Positions 1-5,869 of a DNA stretch of 5,869 nt are shown piece by piece (position 1 is the first letter of the stretch; the number at the start of each line of letters is the position of its first letter). Position numbers and translations under genes: made by a program. Origin of the DNA: Nitrospira sp. GTDB taxonomy: Bacteria > UBA9089 > CG2-30-40-21 > SBAY01. The stretch is taken from the NCBI GenBank assembly GCA_005239945.1, contig SBAY01000193.1:1-5869 (forward strand). Reading direction: 5' to 3'. A model generated the notes under the pieces. It did no database searches. It saw only the letters and a list, made by a program, of their open reading frames with translations, and was not told the origin of the DNA.

Positions 1-22
1 ACTCGGGATAGAGGGTGAAAAA

Positions 23-102
23 GATAATTAAAAATTAAAAGTTAAAAATTAAAAATTATTAATTATCAATTTTTAATTTTTAACTTTTAATTTTTAAATA
101 TC
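23..102. repeat. A/T-only inverted repeat with 35-nt arms, built from TTAAAAR heptads
   Basis: Positions 23-57 and 68-102 are reverse complements with a single mismatch (27/98); the inner 30 bp (28-57 with 68-97) are perfect. The spacer is 10 nt (58-67). Apart from one G/C pair (41/84) the inner 30-bp arms are pure A/T. Each arm is a tandem of heptads: TTAAAAA, TTAAAAG, TTAAAAA, TTAAAAA, then TT. The arm ends two bases before the amidase ribosome binding site, so a transcript starting upstream would place a long A-U hairpin against it. It could be a miniature or REP-like repeat dispersed in the genome, a hairpin in the mRNA leader, or a decayed insertion. No terminal inverted repeat of a known insertion sequence and no target-site duplication is evident. 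The structure is certain; its function is unknown. Confidence 0.9.
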
Positions 103-103
103 A

Positions 104-109
104 AGAGGG
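104..109 (+). promoter_or_regulatory. Ribosome binding site of the amidase gene
   Basis: AGAGGG lies 8 nt before the ATG at 118, a standard Shine-Dalgarno spacing, and supports that start. It follows directly on the right arm of the upstream palindrome, which is unusual because a folded leader would sit right beside it. Confidence 0.7.
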
Positions 110-117
110 AAACGCTA

Positions 118-1413
118 ATGATAAGATTATTGATTCGTTTAATATTCGTTTTTAATCTTTTGAATATTTCCGCCGTAGGGACTAATGCTCAGACGGATAT
201 TACGGTTATAGATAATGTCAATCAGCGGAGAATTTCTTTAGAATTTCTGACTAAAGATGGTGAAGAACTTCTTTCTTTAACGGATATATCCAAGGTATTT
301 AAAGCCTTTTCGCAGTGGAATCCTATCACCAAAAAGATTATTCTCACCAAAGGCAATATCTCTGTTACCTTCAATATAGGTAGTGCCCTGGTGCAGATAA
401 ACAATCAAACCGTTTTAATGGATATGCCAGCCGAATTAATTACCGGCAGGGTATTTATTCCAGTAAAATTCATCAAAGACAGATTTCCTCAAGTTTTCGA
501 TGTTATCGTTAGTTGGGATAAAAAGGGCAAGAAATTAACTATTGATAATAAAGAAGTTACTCCACCGGTAGCCTTGAGTAATCAACCTACGATTGCCGAA
601 TATTTTCCTCTTTCCTCAACCCGTCCTTCAGAAGAGCTTGAAATTAGTCAGAAAACACCTATGCTTATTTCAGGGAGTATAACTGAAAAATTTAGAATAA
701 AGACGATTATCATTGACCCTGGACATGGTGGCCATGACCCGGGTGCCATTGGCAGTAGTGGCATATTAGAAAAGGATGTGGTTTTGGAGATAGGGAAAAG
801 ATTAGCTCAATTACTTAAGGCTCAACTTCCTGAAACCACTATACTTATGACCCGGGACAACGATTATTTTGTCCCCTTGAAAGACCGCACTGGATTTGCC
901 AACTACAAAAAGGGGGATTTATTCATTAGTATTCATGCCAATGCCGCCTTTTCAAAATATGCTAACGGGTTTGAGGTTTTTTATCTTTCACCGGATGCCT
1001 CTGCCTCTGATGAACGAGCCAGGGCATTAGCCGTTATAGAAAACAAGGTGCTTGACCTTGAAAAAGAAAAAACCCCTACCGAAGGAACAGATTATATTCA
1101 ACTCATCTTAGGCGGATTAGCCCAACAAGAATTTATAAACGAAAGTATCGAATTAGCCGGAATAATCCAAAAAACAGTTTGTCAAAGGTTAAATCTTGAT
1201 GACCGGGGTATTAAAAGTGCCTTTTTCTGGGTCTTAAAGGATGCGATGATGCCGGCTGTGCTTATCGAGACCGGTTTTGTTTCTAATCCTTATGAAGCGG
1301 CAAAGTTAAATAGTGAAGAGTTTAAAAACCAGATGACTGAGGCTATTGGTAAGGCTATTATTGAATATAAGGCCTTGTACGAGAAAAAATTAGAGGTAAT
1401 TCATGAAGACTAA
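118..1413 (+). CDS. N-acetylmuramoyl-L-alanine amidase (Amidase_3, AmiC-like) with N-terminal copper-amine-oxidase-N-like domain
   Basis: This is an exported zinc amidase that cleaves the bond between N-acetylmuramic acid and L-alanine in peptidoglycan, typically for daughter-cell separation or wall turnover. The 431-residue protein starts with a signal peptide (about 1-24, likely cut after TNA). Residues about 33-143 resemble the copper amine oxidase N-terminal domain, including RVFIPVKFIKD at 111-121. That fold usually serves as a wall-binding or structural module and implies no oxidase activity. A linker (about 145-192) leads to the Amidase_3 domain (about 195-425). Its zinc ligands are H203 in IDPGHGGHDPGA, E218 in LEKDV and H273 in SIHAN; the catalytic Glu is E384 in LIETGFVSN. 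Residues about 290-345 form a helical insert matching the regulatory insert of E. coli AmiB/AmiC, so activation by a LytM/EnvC-like partner is plausible (inference). The start is supported by AGAGGG at 104-109. The 3' end overlaps the next gene by 11 nt. All key residues are present, so it should be active. Confidence 0.95.
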   Translation: MIRLLIRLIFVFNLLNISAVGTNAQTDITVIDNVNQRRISLEFLTKDGEELLSLTDISKVFKAFSQWNPITKKIILTKGNISVTFNIGSALVQINNQTVLMDMPAELITGRVFIPVKFIKDRFPQVFDVIVSWDKKGKKLTIDNKEVTPPVALSNQPTIAEYFPLSSTRPSEELEISQKTPMLISGSITEKFRIKTIIIDPGHGGHDPGAIGSSGILEKDVVLEIGKRLAQLLKAQLPETTILMTRDNDYFVPLKDRTGFANYKKGDLFISIHANAAFSKYANGFEVFYLSPDASASDERARALAVIENKVLDLEKEKTPTEGTDYIQLILGGLAQQEFINESIELAGIIQKTVCQRLNLDDRGIKSAFFWVLKDAMMPAVLIETGFVSNPYEAAKLNSEEFKNQMTEAIGKAIIEYKALYEKKLEVIHED

Positions 1414-1945
1414 ACTTCTTCTTCTAATAATTATTGCTTTTGTTTTAATAGGAATAACGGTATTTTTCCTTTCCCAAAAAGAAAAGCCCTTTGTCAAAAT
1501 TCCATTTATATCGCCTAAGAAAATAACCGTTCAACTATATTTTTCTTCTAAAGATGGTCTGTCCCTTGTGCCAGAAGAACATCAAATACCCAGATTGGAT
1601 GATAGACTCAAACTCGCCAAAGAGGTCATCAATGAGTTAATCAAAGGGCCGGCATCGGCAAATTTATTCCCCACTATCCCCCAACAAACACAACTAAGGG
1701 CATTGTATTTCCATAAAGACACGGCTTATATAGACTTTTCGATTGAATTGGTAAAAAACCATCCTGGAGGCAGTAGTGGAGAAATCACTACCATCTTCTC
1801 TATCGTTAACACCTTAACCTCTAACTTTCCAGAGATTAAATATGTTCAATTTCTGGTGGAAGGAAAGGAAATTGAAACCATTGCCGGACATATTGATACT
1901 ACTATACCTTTTCAACGAAGGGAAAGTAAGAAAGTGAAAAGGTAA
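1403..1945 (+). CDS. Membrane-anchored GerMN-domain protein
   Basis: This is a 180-residue protein with one GerMN (sporulation and spore germination) domain. An N-terminal hydrophobic segment (about 5-23) with no lipobox cysteine suggests an uncleaved anchor with the domain outside the cytoplasm. B. subtilis GerM, by contrast, is a lipoprotein with two GerMN domains. The domain spans about 41-170: ITVQLYFSSKDG near the start, ELIKGP at 78-83, TAYIDFS at 107-113, and the diagnostic end with VNTLT (135-139), VQFLVEGKE (148-156) and AGHIDT (161-166). A short basic tail follows. AGAGGT at 1392-1397, inside the amidase gene, lies 5 nt before the ATG, and the genes overlap by 11 nt, so translation is probably coupled. 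The domain has no known catalytic activity and occurs in many non-sporulating bacteria, so a role in germination should not be assumed. A wall-linked role beside the amidase is inferred. In many genomes such genes precede rph and rdgB; here the operon stops and a convergent gene follows. Confidence 0.9.
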   Translation: MKTKLLLLIIIAFVLIGITVFFLSQKEKPFVKIPFISPKKITVQLYFSSKDGLSLVPEEHQIPRLDDRLKLAKEVINELIKGPASANLFPTIPQQTQLRALYFHKDTAYIDFSIELVKNHPGGSSGEITTIFSIVNTLTSNFPEIKYVQFLVEGKEIETIAGHIDTTIPFQRRESKKVKR

Positions 1946-1955
1946 GAGTAAGGTT

Positions 1956-1987
1956 TCAGCTATCAGGTGTCAGGTATCAGGTGTCAG
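1956..1987. repeat. Heptanucleotide tandem repeat, TCAGGTR type
   Basis: Starting 11 nt after the GerMN stop codon, the sequence runs TCAGCTA, TCAGGTG, TCAGGTA, TCAGGTG, TCAG. That is one degenerate heptad, three good ones alternating G and A at the seventh base, and a partial unit. It can also be read as a 14-bp unit present almost twice (1961-1974 and 1975-1987). It is non-coding and has no inverted partner nearby, so it is not a terminator hairpin. It resembles in kind the short tandemly repeated heptamers known between cyanobacterial genes, although the sequence differs and no relationship is claimed. Confidence 0.85.
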
Positions 1988-2017
1988 TTTCCAACACTTT
2001 TGCCATCAAAACTAAAA

Positions 2018-2094
2018 GGATTAAACACAAAAAACACAGGGATTCTTTTCTTCATGAACTTTGTGTATTCTTTGTGTACCTTGGGGTTAAATCC
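2018..2094. repeat. Imperfect long hairpin between convergent genes, with internal CTTTGTGTA repeats
   Basis: The outer arms 2018-2026 and 2086-2094 pair at 8 of 9 positions (GGATTAAAC against GTTAAATCC). Inside them the left side carries ACACAAAAAACACAGG, and the right side carries CTTTGTGTA twice (2059-2067 and 2070-2078, an 11-bp step), roughly complementary with bulges. An 8-bp palindrome TTCATGAA (2051-2058) lies near the apex. The element fills the gap between the converging GerMN and NHL genes. It lacks the compact GC stem plus U-run of an intrinsic terminator, though a long hairpin could still slow or end transcription from either side. It looks like a decayed copy of a dispersed intergenic palindrome; copy number cannot be seen here. 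Confidence 0.6.
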
Positions 2095-2135
2095 AATCTG
2101 AAATCAACTACAAAAGTCTAATGCTTACGAATTAC

Positions 2136-5100
2136 CTAAAACAATAAATTCTTATACTCACCATACTGGGCAGGGATTGATGGGTCTAATTCCATTGCCC
2201 TGTCAAATTCTTTCCTTGCTTCATCGAACAACTTTTTCTTGAAATAAACCAGGCTGAGGTTTATGTGTGTTCTGGCATTGTTGGGGTCTAATTCGAGGGC
2301 AAGTTTATATTGGGTGAGGGCGGCATCGAATTTATCCTGAAGATAATAGATATTGCCAAGGTTACCGTAAGCCTCCGGGTTTTCTGCCTTAATCTTGATA
2401 AGCTCCTCAAATATCTTGATAGCCTCATCATATAATCCAAATTTGGCATAGATAATACCCATCTGGTTCATAGCGGTTGTATCCTTTGGGTCGAGCTCTA
2501 ATAATTTTTTATAATCTTGAGTTGTTGCCTCGACTATTTTCCGGGTTAATGTCTCCAGATCTTTATAGACTATTTGAGAAATCTTATCTTTGGCAGGGAT
2601 TTGTGGGTGAAAATCAACATCCCGCCAGGTGCCTGTTTGATATTTACCCCAGGCTTTATGGGTATTAATATGCCCGATTTTACCTTCCTTCTCCCACTTT
2701 TTATATTCCTCTGCCCCCTGATACCAGGCGGATAAAAATGAGTAACTAATCCTGGTTACCTCTACGGGTATCCATATTTTATCCTCTAAAACAACCAACA
2801 TCTCTTTAGCAAAAGGAAGCATCTGAATCTGTTCCACCCCTATCCCGCTATAAAACATCAAGAAGATATGGCCGGGAGTGGTCACTAAAATTGTATCGAC
2901 ACCTTCTGTTTCTAAACAAGAGGCAAAAAGAATAGTTAAATCATCACAATCACCTGATTTATATTTTAATGTCTCGAATGGAAATTGGATGTAATCAACC
3001 ACATCAGGTTTTAATGAGGTCTGGCTGAATGGGGTAGATGGGTCTGGTGAATAGACCATTTTATAGGCAGATAAGGCATTGAATAAAAGCAAAGCCGTGG
3101 CTAATTTTTCATTCACCATTTCTAATCTAGCATCACCACGGAATTCACCGATTACCTCTTTGGTAAATTCCCGTATGACAGCAGATTGTGGGGTGATAAA
3201 TGCCGCCACCATCTCCTGATTATTCCACAATAAGGCATTTTTAGAATACAATGTCGAGGGTTTAGTGATACTGGTTTGTTTTTCAACATCCTTTTCATAG
3301 TAAGTCAGGGTAAGTTGGGTCAAAAACGGGGTATCCTCGGTCACGGATAGAATTTTGTCGTTAAATGTGGCAAAAAGTGGCACCTCCTCAATAGAAAATG
3401 GTTCCATTTCATCCATCTTGATTTCCCAGGCAAAGTCCATAAATTCCTTGATAAAAAGACTAATCTTGATTTGTTTTAAGACATCATTGGTGTTATTGCG
3501 AATTTTAATTTTACCGATGGGATTTTCATTATAATATTTGTAGATGGAAGAAAATATGCGGTCGATTTCTACCTCTTCTATTTCTAAAGAAGGTCGATTT
3601 TTATGGTCCTTCCCCCAGGCAGATATTAATTCATCTATCTTCGCCTGGATTTTGGAGTCATCATCTCCCTTTAATGCCTGTTTAAGGGTAATGATGGCTA
3701 AGCTATAATCCTTTTCTTTTTCATAGACTAAGGCTAATTCATAATAAGTCTGGGTAATCTTTGGGGCAAGTTCGATTGCCTGGCGATAAACCCATTTTGC
3801 CTCTTTTAACCTGCCTGATTTAACATAAGTCCGGCCAAGTAAAATTAAGCCCTGAGTATCCTTCGGTGCCTTTTTAATCGCTTGCTCTAAAACAAGAGCC
3901 GCATCTTTAAGTTTGTCACCATTCAAATAAATCTCCCCAAGTTTAATGAACGCCTGGATATTTTCAGGGTTTTTTGCTATCTCTTTGTTATACTCGAGCC
4001 GGGCAAGGTCAAATTTACCTTTAACTGAGTAATAATTGCCTTTTTCAAAGCACGAAAGTTGATGCAGAAAAAACTGTTGTCCTCTACCGGCTGAATTCCC
4101 AATATAAATATTTCCCTCGTTGTCGAGCGTTAGGGTTTCAGGATTGACGAGGTTAATCTTTTCCTTACCACCACTGCCAAAGGCGGCTAATTCCTCACCG
4201 GAGGTATTGAATAACCAGACTTTCTGATTACCTGCATCCAAGATGTAAAGGACATCTTGAGCATCAATAAATAAATCCTTTGGTTTTAGGAATTTCCCTT
4301 TGCCAAAGGTGACAATAAAATTACCCTCACTATTAAATTTTTTGACACAATTTGCCTTTTCGTCCAGGATATAAATATTTCCTTGACTATCAAGGGCTAT
4401 ATCCGAAATCATTTGAAAATCCCCTTCGCCCATGCCTCTTTTACCAAAGGTATCCTTAAATATCCCATCCTGGCTATATATTTGTATTCTGAAATTATTG
4501 GTATCGGCAATATAGAAATTTCCATTTTTATCCATAGCTATTGACTGTGGAGCGTTAAATTGTCCCCGTTCACTGCCCTTGCGACCAAAACTATTAATAA
4601 ATTTACCCTCGACATCAAATATCAGCACCTGATTCTTCCCACTGTCTATAACATATATTTTTTTAGTTTGACTAACCACTATTCCCTTGGGAGACATACC
4701 TTTTTGCCCAATCTGGAATTTTTCTTTAAAATCCTTATCCATTACCCTTATTTTATTTTGAGTGTCAATAAGATAAAGATTAGATTCAAGGTCTGTGGCT
4801 AAATCAATGGTTTTTATTTCTGGAAGGGTTTTTTTAAATTCGGCTCGAATAAAGGGAGGAAAGGCAGGTAAATCTAATCCTGATTTTTCTTCCTGAGCGA
4901 ATAATTGCACCTCCTTATTCTTTTCATCCGCGGCAAATAATCTATTTTGCTCGTCTATAGACAAACTGCAAAGTCCTTCAAATTGTGCCGGCCCATGTCC
5001 CCGAATGCCTAATTGGGCAAAAAATGCCCCTTCTTTATCAAATACCTGGACTCTAAAATTACCAGCATCGGCTACATAAATATATCCCTTTTTATCAACA

Positions 5101-5774
5101 GCGATAGAGGTAGGGTTTTTAAATTGGGCAGGCTCCTTACCCAGACTGCCAAAAGCAAAGACAGGATTACCTTCCGCAGAAAATTTGGAAACCTGGTTCT
5201 TTGCCTTATCTACCACATAGATATTTCTTAGGGAGTCAACCGCTACATCCACCGGGTTTTTGAATAGGGTTTTATCTCCAATAGCACCATAGAAGATACC
5301 CTGTGGGCTGAGTATTTGTATCCGTGCATTGGAGGTATCCGCCACATAGATATTACCATAGGGGTCAATGTCCATGCCTGTAGGTGAATTAAACTGTCCC
5401 CCTCCATTACCTTTAGAACCAATGGACTCACTAAAATTCAAATCAAAATCAAAGCAGGAAATTCGACTATTTCCCTGCTCCAGAACATACAATCTGTCTT
5501 TATAAACAGCCAAATCCACCGGTGAACTGAGTTGTCCAGGTTTATTTCCCTTTTCCCCGACACTTTTAATGAGTTTTCCATTCAAATCATAGACTAAAAT
5601 CCTCTGAGCCTTTTTGTCAGCAACAAATATCTTTTCCTCTGAATTAGCCACTGCGGCTATCGGTAGTTTAATTCCTTCTTTAATTGCATCTAAGAATTTT
5701 ACCTCCAATCCACCTGCAAAGGTTAATCTTGAGGCTAAAATTATAATGGTAACGAGACTACTAAAAATTTTCAT
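2136..5774 (-). CDS. Large exported NHL-propeller / TPR / transglutaminase-like protein
   Basis: This 1212-residue protein is recognisable by domains but not by function. A signal peptide (1-20, cut after TFA) exports it. Residues about 35-297 hold six NHL blades and about 318-575 six more, each ending in the pattern IYVAD..N.R.Q.F; together they predict two six-bladed beta-propellers. About 576-704 are four TPR units. About 735-845 are beta-rich, with an Ig-like look (IKIRNNTNDVLKQIKISLF). About 850-1010 form a transglutaminase-like domain: C943 in KSGDCDDL, H969 in TPGHIF, and E1005 in WIPVEVT where the third triad residue (often Asp) is expected. Residues about 1080-1202 contain three good TPRs and a partial one. 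Such domains may act as a transamidase, a peptidase or a non-catalytic binder. The propellers and TPRs suggest binding to partners or glycans at the cell surface or in the periplasm (inference). The start is ATG at 5774, not GTG at 5783, because the GTG overlaps the end of the ribosome binding site. The gene ends with TAG and shows no frameshift. Confidence 0.93.
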   Translation of the reverse strand: MKIFSSLVTIIILASRLTFAGGLEVKFLDAIKEGIKLPIAAVANSEEKIFVADKKAQRILVYDLNGKLIKSVGEKGNKPGQLSSPVDLAVYKDRLYVLEQGNSRISCFDFDLNFSESIGSKGNGGGQFNSPTGMDIDPYGNIYVADTSNARIQILSPQGIFYGAIGDKTLFKNPVDVAVDSLRNIYVVDKAKNQVSKFSAEGNPVFAFGSLGKEPAQFKNPTSIAVDKKGYIYVADAGNFRVQVFDKEGAFFAQLGIRGHGPAQFEGLCSLSIDEQNRLFAADEKNKEVQLFAQEEKSGLDLPAFPPFIRAEFKKTLPEIKTIDLATDLESNLYLIDTQNKIRVMDKDFKEKFQIGQKGMSPKGIVVSQTKKIYVIDSGKNQVLIFDVEGKFINSFGRKGSERGQFNAPQSIAMDKNGNFYIADTNNFRIQIYSQDGIFKDTFGKRGMGEGDFQMISDIALDSQGNIYILDEKANCVKKFNSEGNFIVTFGKGKFLKPKDLFIDAQDVLYILDAGNQKVWLFNTSGEELAAFGSGGKEKINLVNPETLTLDNEGNIYIGNSAGRGQQFFLHQLSCFEKGNYYSVKGKFDLARLEYNKEIAKNPENIQAFIKLGEIYLNGDKLKDAALVLEQAIKKAPKDTQGLILLGRTYVKSGRLKEAKWVYRQAIELAPKITQTYYELALVYEKEKDYSLAIITLKQALKGDDDSKIQAKIDELISAWGKDHKNRPSLEIEEVEIDRIFSSIYKYYNENPIGKIKIRNNTNDVLKQIKISLFIKEFMDFAWEIKMDEMEPFSIEEVPLFATFNDKILSVTEDTPFLTQLTLTYYEKDVEKQTSITKPSTLYSKNALLWNNQEMVAAFITPQSAVIREFTKEVIGEFRGDARLEMVNEKLATALLLFNALSAYKMVYSPDPSTPFSQTSLKPDVVDYIQFPFETLKYKSGDCDDLTILFASCLETEGVDTILVTTPGHIFLMFYSGIGVEQIQMLPFAKEMLVVLEDKIWIPVEVTRISYSFLSAWYQGAEEYKKWEKEGKIGHINTHKAWGKYQTGTWRDVDFHPQIPAKDKISQIVYKDLETLTRKIVEATTQDYKKLLELDPKDTTAMNQMGIIYAKFGLYDEAIKIFEELIKIKAENPEAYGNLGNIYYLQDKFDAALTQYKLALELDPNNARTHINLSLVYFKKKLFDEARKEFDRAMELDPSIPAQYGEYKNLLF

Positions 5775-5782
5775 TTTAATCA

Positions 5783-5788
5783 CTCCTT
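5783..5788 (-). promoter_or_regulatory. Ribosome binding site that decides the start of the NHL/TPR gene
   Basis: On the minus strand AAGGAG occupies 5788-5783, followed after 8 nt (TGATTAAA) by ATG at 5774-5772. An in-frame GTG at 5783-5781 would extend the protein by three residues, but its G is the last base of this Shine-Dalgarno sequence and there is no other such site upstream of it. The ATG is therefore the better start, and it puts a Lys directly before the hydrophobic stretch of the signal peptide. Confidence 0.85.
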
Positions 5789-5802
5789 CTTTTTTAAAAT
5801 AT

Positions 5803-5821
5803 TTAAGTCAACTGACCTTAA
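5803..5821. promoter_or_regulatory. Short imperfect dyad upstream of the NHL/TPR gene, possible operator
   Basis: TTAAGTCA (5803-5810), AC, TGACCTTAA (5813-5821) form an inverted repeat with one extra C in the right half. It lies about 30-50 nt before the ATG, where a regulator could bind. It also contains TTGACT on the minus strand, but no matching -10 element follows at the right distance. A dyad this short in AT-rich DNA may be chance. Confidence 0.2.
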
Positions 5822-5869
5822 TTTCTTTCGCTACTTTAATTTTTAATTCATTCTGATCTTCAATTCAGA

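Noticed and set aside
2..31. Possible C-terminal tail of an upstream gene (frame 2, stop TAA at 29-31)
   Set aside because: Only nine codons are visible, the stop lies inside the palindrome, and another frame stops at 16-18; too short to choose between a gene end and non-coding DNA.
222..404. Minus-strand open frame of 60 codons inside the amidase gene
   Set aside because: It lies wholly within a well-supported coding region, has no ribosome binding site of note and encodes no recognisable domain.
1956..2094. CRISPR array or intrinsic terminator in the convergent gap
   Set aside because: The repeats are 7 to 14 bp without unique spacers, and no GC-rich stem followed by a T-run is present.
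2477..2668. Plus-strand open frame of 63 codons opposite the C-terminal part of the large gene
   Set aside because: It is antisense to a conserved domain region and has no independent support.
4560..4802. Plus-strand open frame of 80 codons antisense to the NHL region
   Set aside because: It is antisense to clear NHL blades, and its translation is low-complexity and hydrophobic, as expected from the complement of this repeat coding.
5243..5431. Minus-strand open frame overlapping the NHL gene in another frame
   Set aside because: It is a shadow of the blade-coding repeats; its translation is Met- and Ser-rich with no family features.
5781..5783. GTG as start codon of the large gene
   Set aside because: It overlaps the AAGGAG ribosome binding site that is ideally spaced for the ATG at 5774, and no other binding site precedes it.
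5806..5811. TTGACT on the minus strand as a -35 box for the large gene
   Set aside because: At 17 nt spacing the -10 position falls on the Shine-Dalgarno sequence, and no TATAAT-like hexamer lies at a workable distance.
5614..5856. Plus-strand open frame of 80 codons over the start of the large gene
   Set aside because: It is antisense to the signal peptide and first blade and runs into AT-rich non-coding DNA; no domain or start signal supports it.

Overview
The window reads as a chromosomal stretch from an AT-rich, probably uncultivated, Gram-negative (diderm) bacterium. The evidence is indirect. There is an exported peptidoglycan amidase with an AmiB/AmiC-type internal insert, a membrane-anchored GerMN protein without spore genes around it, and a very large exported NHL/TPR/transglutaminase-like protein of a kind found in environmental lineages. 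The short gaps are filled with degenerate palindromes and heptanucleotide repeats, as in many metagenome-derived candidate-phylum genomes. The phylum cannot be fixed from this sequence alone.

Layout: positions 1-117 are a leader dominated by a nearly pure A/T inverted repeat with 35-nt arms that ends two bases before a ribosome binding site. Positions 118-1413 (+) encode an exported N-acetylmuramoyl-L-alanine amidase with an N-terminal copper-amine-oxidase-N-like domain. Positions 1403-1945 (+) encode a small membrane-anchored GerMN-domain protein that overlaps the amidase by 11 nt, so the two form an operon. Positions 1946-2135 are a convergent intergenic gap holding a TCAGGTR heptad array and an imperfect long hairpin. 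Positions 2136-5774 (-) encode a 1212-residue exported protein: signal peptide, two six-bladed NHL propellers, TPR block, beta-rich segment, transglutaminase-like Cys/His domain, second TPR block. Positions 5775-5869 hold its ribosome binding site, a short dyad and a remnant of the A/T heptad motif.

How the genes relate: the amidase and GerMN protein very likely act together at the cell wall. The amidase cuts the bond between stem peptide and N-acetylmuramic acid, and GerMN proteins often sit next to wall enzymes. The large protein is transcribed towards them and is a separate unit. All three products are predicted to work outside the cytoplasm. I found no RNA genes, CRISPR array, transposase or convincing promoter. 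The most noteworthy item is the large multi-domain protein, whose parts are recognisable but whose function is not. The second is the recurrence of 7-bp periodicity in two intergenic repeats of unrelated sequence.
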